From NCBI GenBank assembly GCA_035717365.1, contig DASTIS010000223.1, forward strand, positions 1 to 7,864: a stretch of DNA of 7,864 nucleotides. The letters run 5' to 3'. This stretch comes from 66-474 sp035717365 (GTDB lineage: Bacteria; Pseudomonadota; Gammaproteobacteria; Xanthomonadales; Rhodanobacteraceae). The notes beneath the pieces are model-generated. The model saw nothing but the letters and a program-made list of their open reading frames with translations, searched no databases and was not told the origin of the DNA. How positions within the stretch are numbered: the first letter of the stretch is position 1; each line of letters opens with the position of its first letter. Positions 5,590-7,864 of this stretch are shown here, in pieces. The position numbers were made by a program, and so were the translations under genes.

Positions 5590-5607
5590 CGGGTCCCGAG
5601 TCCCGCT
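5589..5607 (-). repeat. GGGACTC repeat abutting the pheS stop
   Basis: On the minus strand AGCGGGACTCGGGACCCGG starts at the last base of the pheS stop codon TGA. The 19 bp are identical to the outer part of the repeat inside pheT (3609-3627). The copy is truncated compared with that one: the second palindrome arm is missing and dispersed repeat copy 2 follows instead. Confidence 0.8.
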
Positions 5608-6617
5608 CATGCAAACTGCCTCAAAAACCGCACGTCGTTCTCGAAGAACGCACGCAGGTCGGCCACGCCGTACCGCAGCATCGCCAGCCGCTCGACGCCC
5701 ATGCCGAACGCAAAACCCGTGCAACGCTCGGGATCGATGCCGCAATTGGCCAGCACGTTCGGATGCACCATGCCGCAGCCCAGCACTTCCAGCCAGCGCT
5801 CGCGGTCGTCGCCGCTGTCCCCATCGCCGCGGTCCCAGCGGATATCGACCTCCGCGGACGGTTCGGTGAACGGGAAGTAGCTTGGCCGGAAACGCATCGC
5901 GAAAGCGCGCCCGAAAAATGCGGTCACGAAGGCCTCAAGCGTGCCCTTCAGGTTTGCGAACGTCGCCGATTCGTCCACCAGCAGGCCCTCGACCTGGTGG
6001 AACATCGGCGAGTGGGTCTGGTCGGAATCACTGCGATAGACCTTGCCCGGCGCAATGATCCGAACCGGCGGCTGTTGCCCCTGCAGCGCGCGGATCTGTA
6101 CCGGCGAGGTATGCGTGCGCAACAGCCGGCCATCGTCGAAGTAAAAGGTGTCATGCATCGCGCGCGCGGGATGGTGCGCGGGAAAGTTCAACGCCTCGAA
6201 GTTGTGCCAGTCATCCTCGATCTCCGGGCCTTCGGCGACGCTGTACCCGAGTTGCGCAAAGATCGACTCGATGCGTTCGAGGGTGCGGGTGAGCGGATGG
6301 ATCGTGCCGAAACCGGCGTCGCGACCGGGCTGGGTGACGTCGATCCCTTCCGATGCCAACCGTTGTTCGAGCGCCGCGCGTTCCAATGTTTCCTTGCGGG
6401 ACGCGATCGCGTCGGTGATTTTCTGCTTCGCCGCGTTGACTGTCGCACCACGCACCTTGCGCTCATCCGGCGACAACTTCCCGAGCGCCTTCAGCTCCGC
6501 GGTGATCGCGCCGTTCCTGCCGAGCAGCGCAACGCGCTGCGCTTCGAGCGCATCGAGCGTCTCGGCGCCGGCGACCGCAACCAGCGCTTCATCGGTGCGT
6601 TGCATCAACCCGTCCAT
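5607..6617 (-). CDS. pheS: Phenylalanyl-tRNA synthetase alpha subunit
   Basis: From the ATG at 6617 this gives 336 residues. It is the catalytic subunit, a class II aminoacyl-tRNA synthetase that activates phenylalanine and transfers it to tRNA-Phe. The N-terminal coiled coil covers about 1-95. Motif 1 is near RIESIFAQLGY (115-125). Motif 2 is GKVYRSDSDQTHSP (191-204) with R195. Motif 3 is GFAFGMGVER (301-310) with R310. A303 corresponds to E. coli A294 of the Phe pocket. Two further in-frame ATGs, at 6632 and 6605, were not chosen. The 6617 start gives the same spacing to the LGRNG segment as E. coli and has GGGG about 5 bases upstream. A 9-residue Asp/Gly-rich expansion occupies the loop at 260-274. 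A terminator-like hairpin precedes the gene. PheT is separated from it by 250 bp, unlike the short gap usual in this operon. Confidence 0.96.
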   Translation of the reverse strand: MDGLMQRTDEALVAVAGAETLDALEAQRVALLGRNGAITAELKALGKLSPDERKVRGATVNAAKQKITDAIASRKETLERAALEQRLASEGIDVTQPGRDAGFGTIHPLTRTLERIESIFAQLGYSVAEGPEIEDDWHNFEALNFPAHHPARAMHDTFYFDDGRLLRTHTSPVQIRALQGQQPPVRIIAPGKVYRSDSDQTHSPMFHQVEGLLVDESATFANLKGTLEAFVTAFFGRAFAMRFRPSYFPFTEPSAEVDIRWDRGDGDSGDDRERWLEVLGCGMVHPNVLANCGIDPERCTGFAFGMGVERLAMLRYGVADLRAFFENDVRFLRQFA

Positions 6618-6630
6618 CGCAACCCCATGC

Positions 6631-6669
6631 AAAAGAAAAGCGGGGAGAAGGCAAGGCCTTCTCCCCGCT
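6631..6669 (-). terminator. Intrinsic terminator or attenuator between rplT and pheS
   Basis: On the minus strand AGCGGGGAGAAGG pairs perfectly with CCTTCTCCCCGCT (13 bp) around a 5-base loop, followed by TTTTCTTTT. This is a textbook intrinsic terminator, placed 43 bp after the rplT stop and ending about 14 bp before the pheS start. In E. coli the pheST genes are controlled by transcription attenuation at the same place through the Phe-rich pheM leader. Here I see no Phe-rich leader peptide before the hairpin. It may separate the ribosomal protein genes from pheST or act as an attenuator through another mechanism. Confidence 0.85.
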
Positions 6670-6712
6670 CGCTTGCATCATAGCCACCGGCGCGGAAGCC
6701 GGGGCAATCCGA

Positions 6713-7072
6713 TCAAGCAGCCAGGCTGGCCTTGGCTTTTTCGGCAATCGCACCGAACGCGGCAATGTCGTGAACCGCGAGATCCGCGAGGACCTTGCGA
6801 TCGACTGCGATACCGGCCTTGTCGAGGCCCGCGATCAGGCGGCTGTACGACAGCCCGAACTGGCGCGCGGCCGCATTGATGCGAACGATCCACAGCGCGC
6901 GGAACTGGCGCTTGCGCTGCTTGCGGCCGATGTAGGCGTACTGGTCGGCCTTCGTGACCGCCTGCTTGGCGACGCGATAGACCTTGCGCCGGGCGTTGTA
7001 ATAGCCCTTGGCGGCCTTCAGGGTTTTCTTGTGACGCGCACGCGCGGTGACGCCACGCTTGACTCGTGCCAT
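6713..7072 (-). CDS. rplT: 50S ribosomal protein L20
   Basis: The 119-residue, very basic protein starts MARVKRGVTARARHKKTLK and contains GYYNARRKVYRVAKQAV, RKQRKRQFRALWI and INAAARQFGLSYS, matching E. coli L20 (118 residues) throughout. The basic extended N-terminus binds 23S rRNA and is needed early in large-subunit assembly. L20 is also the known translational repressor of its own operon in several bacteria. The start at 7072 has a strong GGAGG 8 bases upstream. The gap to the rpmI stop is 15 bp, so the two are co-transcribed. The stop is followed by a small GC-rich hairpin and then the strong terminator-like hairpin before pheS. Confidence 0.98.
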   Translation of the reverse strand: MARVKRGVTARARHKKTLKAAKGYYNARRKVYRVAKQAVTKADQYAYIGRKQRKRQFRALWIVRINAAARQFGLSYSRLIAGLDKAGIAVDRKVLADLAVHDIAAFGAIAEKAKASLAA

Positions 7073-7087
7073 GGTGGTGTCCTCCGC

Positions 7088-7285
7088 TTAGACGTACGGC
7101 AACATGCGCGCGACACGCTTGGTGTCGGACTCATGCACGTGGTTGGGGGCGCGCAGGCCGCGTTTGCGCTTGGTCGACTTCTTGGTGAGGATGTGCGACT
7201 TGAAGGCGTGACCGGCCTTGAACTTGCCGGTGGCGGTCTTGCGGAACCGCTTGGCAGCGGCCCGGTTGGTCTTGATCTTGGGCAT
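7088..7285 (-). CDS. rpmI: 50S ribosomal protein L35
   Basis: From the ATG at 7283-7285 this gives 65 residues, the usual length. The sequence starts MPKIKTNRAAAKRF, has the conserved HILTKKSTKRKRGLR segment (33-47) and ends LPYV like other L35 proteins. The frame is open upstream to 7351, but the extra 22 residues are unlike L35. The chosen ATG has GGAG about 8 bases upstream. L35 is a small, basic protein of the large subunit. rpmI and rplT form the usual pair and are probably regulated together through the leader between infC and rpmI. Confidence 0.97.
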   Translation of the reverse strand: MPKIKTNRAAAKRFRKTATGKFKAGHAFKSHILTKKSTKRKRGLRAPNHVHESDTKRVARMLPYV

Positions 7286-7432
7286 GTTTGCCACTCCGTT
7301 TTCGATTTTCGTGACTGGCGCGGGCGGCGATCGTTCGATCGCGCTTTCCATCCATGCCCGTACCGGCTTGTGGCGACGGCGTTTGGAGCCGTCGTTTCAA
7401 CCATCCACCGATCCGCGGTGAATGGGTTGCCC
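7286..7432 (-). promoter_or_regulatory. infC-rpmI leader with two hairpins, candidate L20 control region
   Basis: The 147-bp gap between infC and rpmI holds two clear inverted repeats. One is CGACGGC (7374-7380) against GCCGTCG (7388-7394) with a 7-base loop. The other is GCGATCGTTCGATCGC (7327-7342), with 7-bp arms around TT. Neither is followed by a T-run, so transcription should continue into rpmI. In E. coli L20 represses rpmI-rplT by binding structured RNA in this region. Placing such an operator here is inference from position and structure; I cannot identify the L20-binding mimic itself. Confidence 0.4.
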
Positions 7433-7864
7433 CTACTTCTTCCTGGGGCTGATCATCATCGTCATCTGGCGCCCTTCCATGCGCGGGAACTGGTCAACGA
7501 CGCCCTGTTCGGCGATGTCCTTCTGGATACGCTGGGCCAGTTCGATCCCGAGCTCCTGGTGTCGCATCTCGCGGCCCCGGAAGCGGATGTTGACCTTGAC
7601 CTTGTCGCCGCTCTCCAGAAACCTGAACATGTTGCGCAACTTGATGTTGTAGTCGCCAACGTCCGTGGTCGGCCGGAACTTCAACTCCTTGGTCTCGACC
7701 TGCTTGGACTTCTTGCGCGCAGCATTGGCCTTTTTCTGTTGGTCGAACTTGAACTTGCCGAAATCCATGATCCGGCACACGGGAGGCTCGGCGGTCGGCT
7801 GGATCTCGACCAGATCCAGGCCCGCTTCCTCGGCCAACGCCAATGCCTCGTCACGCTCGAGGAT
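7433..7864 (-). CDS. infC: Translation initiation factor IF-3, 5' end outside window
   Basis: The frame is open from the window edge to the TAG at 7433, giving 143 residues. It begins ILERDEALALAEEAGLDLVEIQP and continues with AEPPVCRIMDFGKF, the signature at the end of the IF3 N-terminal domain. A lysine-rich linker (QQKKANAARKKSKQVETKE) follows. The C-terminal domain contains LKFRPTTDVGDYNIKLR, NIRFRGREMRHQELG and the end MEGRQMTMMISPRKK. IF3 binds the 30S subunit, keeps it apart from 50S and checks the start codon. Comparison with E. coli IF3 (180 residues) suggests that about 35-40 N-terminal residues lie beyond the edge. The rare start codon that IF3 genes often use cannot be seen. An internal TTG at 7841-7843 is not the start. 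Confidence 0.97.
   Translation of the reverse strand: MLERDEALALAEEAGLDLVEIQPTAEPPVCRIMDFGKFKFDQQKKANAARKKSKQVETKELKFRPTTDVGDYNIKLRNMFRFLESGDKVKVNIRFRGREMRHQELGIELAQRIQKDIAEQGVVDQFPRMEGRQMTMMISPRKK

Noticed and set aside
5357..5614. Upstream extension of pheT by 86 codons to position 5614
   Set aside because: The extra residues come from repeats and overlap the end of pheS. MKFSENWLRS at 5356 is the family N-terminus.
6589..6681. 30-codon minus-strand frame starting Met-Met with Phe-Ser-Phe codons, considered as a Phe leader peptide
   Set aside because: Its Phe codons lie in the T-run after the terminator stem and it runs into pheS, so it cannot control that hairpin in the classical way. 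It has no ribosome binding site and only two Phe.
5433..6683. Open frame of 416 codons on the plus strand, antisense to pheS
   Set aside because: Shadow of pheS continuing into the repeat-filled gap; no family resemblance.

Overview
The window is a high-GC chromosomal segment, most likely from a gammaproteobacterium of the Xanthomonadaceae/Lysobacteraceae type. I infer this from three things: protein sequences that read like that family; the fixed order infC-rpmI-rplT-pheS-pheT-ihfA-merR-tRNA-Pro, also known from Pseudomonas; and dispersed GGGACTC-type palindromic repeats, which I associate with Lysobacter/Luteimonas-like genomes. No sequence search was run, so the genus is not assigned.

Layout. 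The left part (1-1485) holds two divergent genes: the 5' end of a prolyl iminopeptidase gene (pip, minus strand, cut by the window edge) and a complete serA (plus strand). Positions 1486-2001 carry no protein gene but are crowded with repeats. They hold a duplicated serA 3' end around an 86-bp palindromic element, an 18-bp direct repeat of the tRNA-Pro 3' end, one copy of a two-hairpin dispersed repeat, a perfect 9-bp hairpin and a long bidirectional terminator. From 2002 to 7864 every gene is on the minus strand. In transcription order: infC (5' end outside the window), rpmI, rplT, a hairpin with a T-tract, pheS, a 250-bp repeat-filled gap, pheT, ihfA, a MerR-type regulator, and tRNA-Pro(GGG).

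How the genes work together. infC, rpmI and rplT encode translation factor IF3 and ribosomal proteins L35 and L20. pheS and pheT encode the two subunits of phenylalanyl-tRNA synthetase. ihfA encodes a DNA-bending architectural protein, and its start lies one base after the pheT stop. The small MerR-type gene overlaps ihfA by 23 bp, and tRNA-Pro with its terminator closes the cluster. serA begins serine biosynthesis and is functionally separate.

I do not see a new defence, mobile or metabolic system. The unusual content is repeat biology. One family of GGGACTC/CCCGGGTCCC repeats occurs after serA, after pheS, just before the pheT start, and in frame inside pheT, where it appears to have added about 20 residues. 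Other points worth checking are the terminator-like hairpin before pheS without a recognisable Phe leader peptide, the pheT start without a Shine-Dalgarno sequence, and the copy of the tRNA 3' end downstream of tRNA-Pro.
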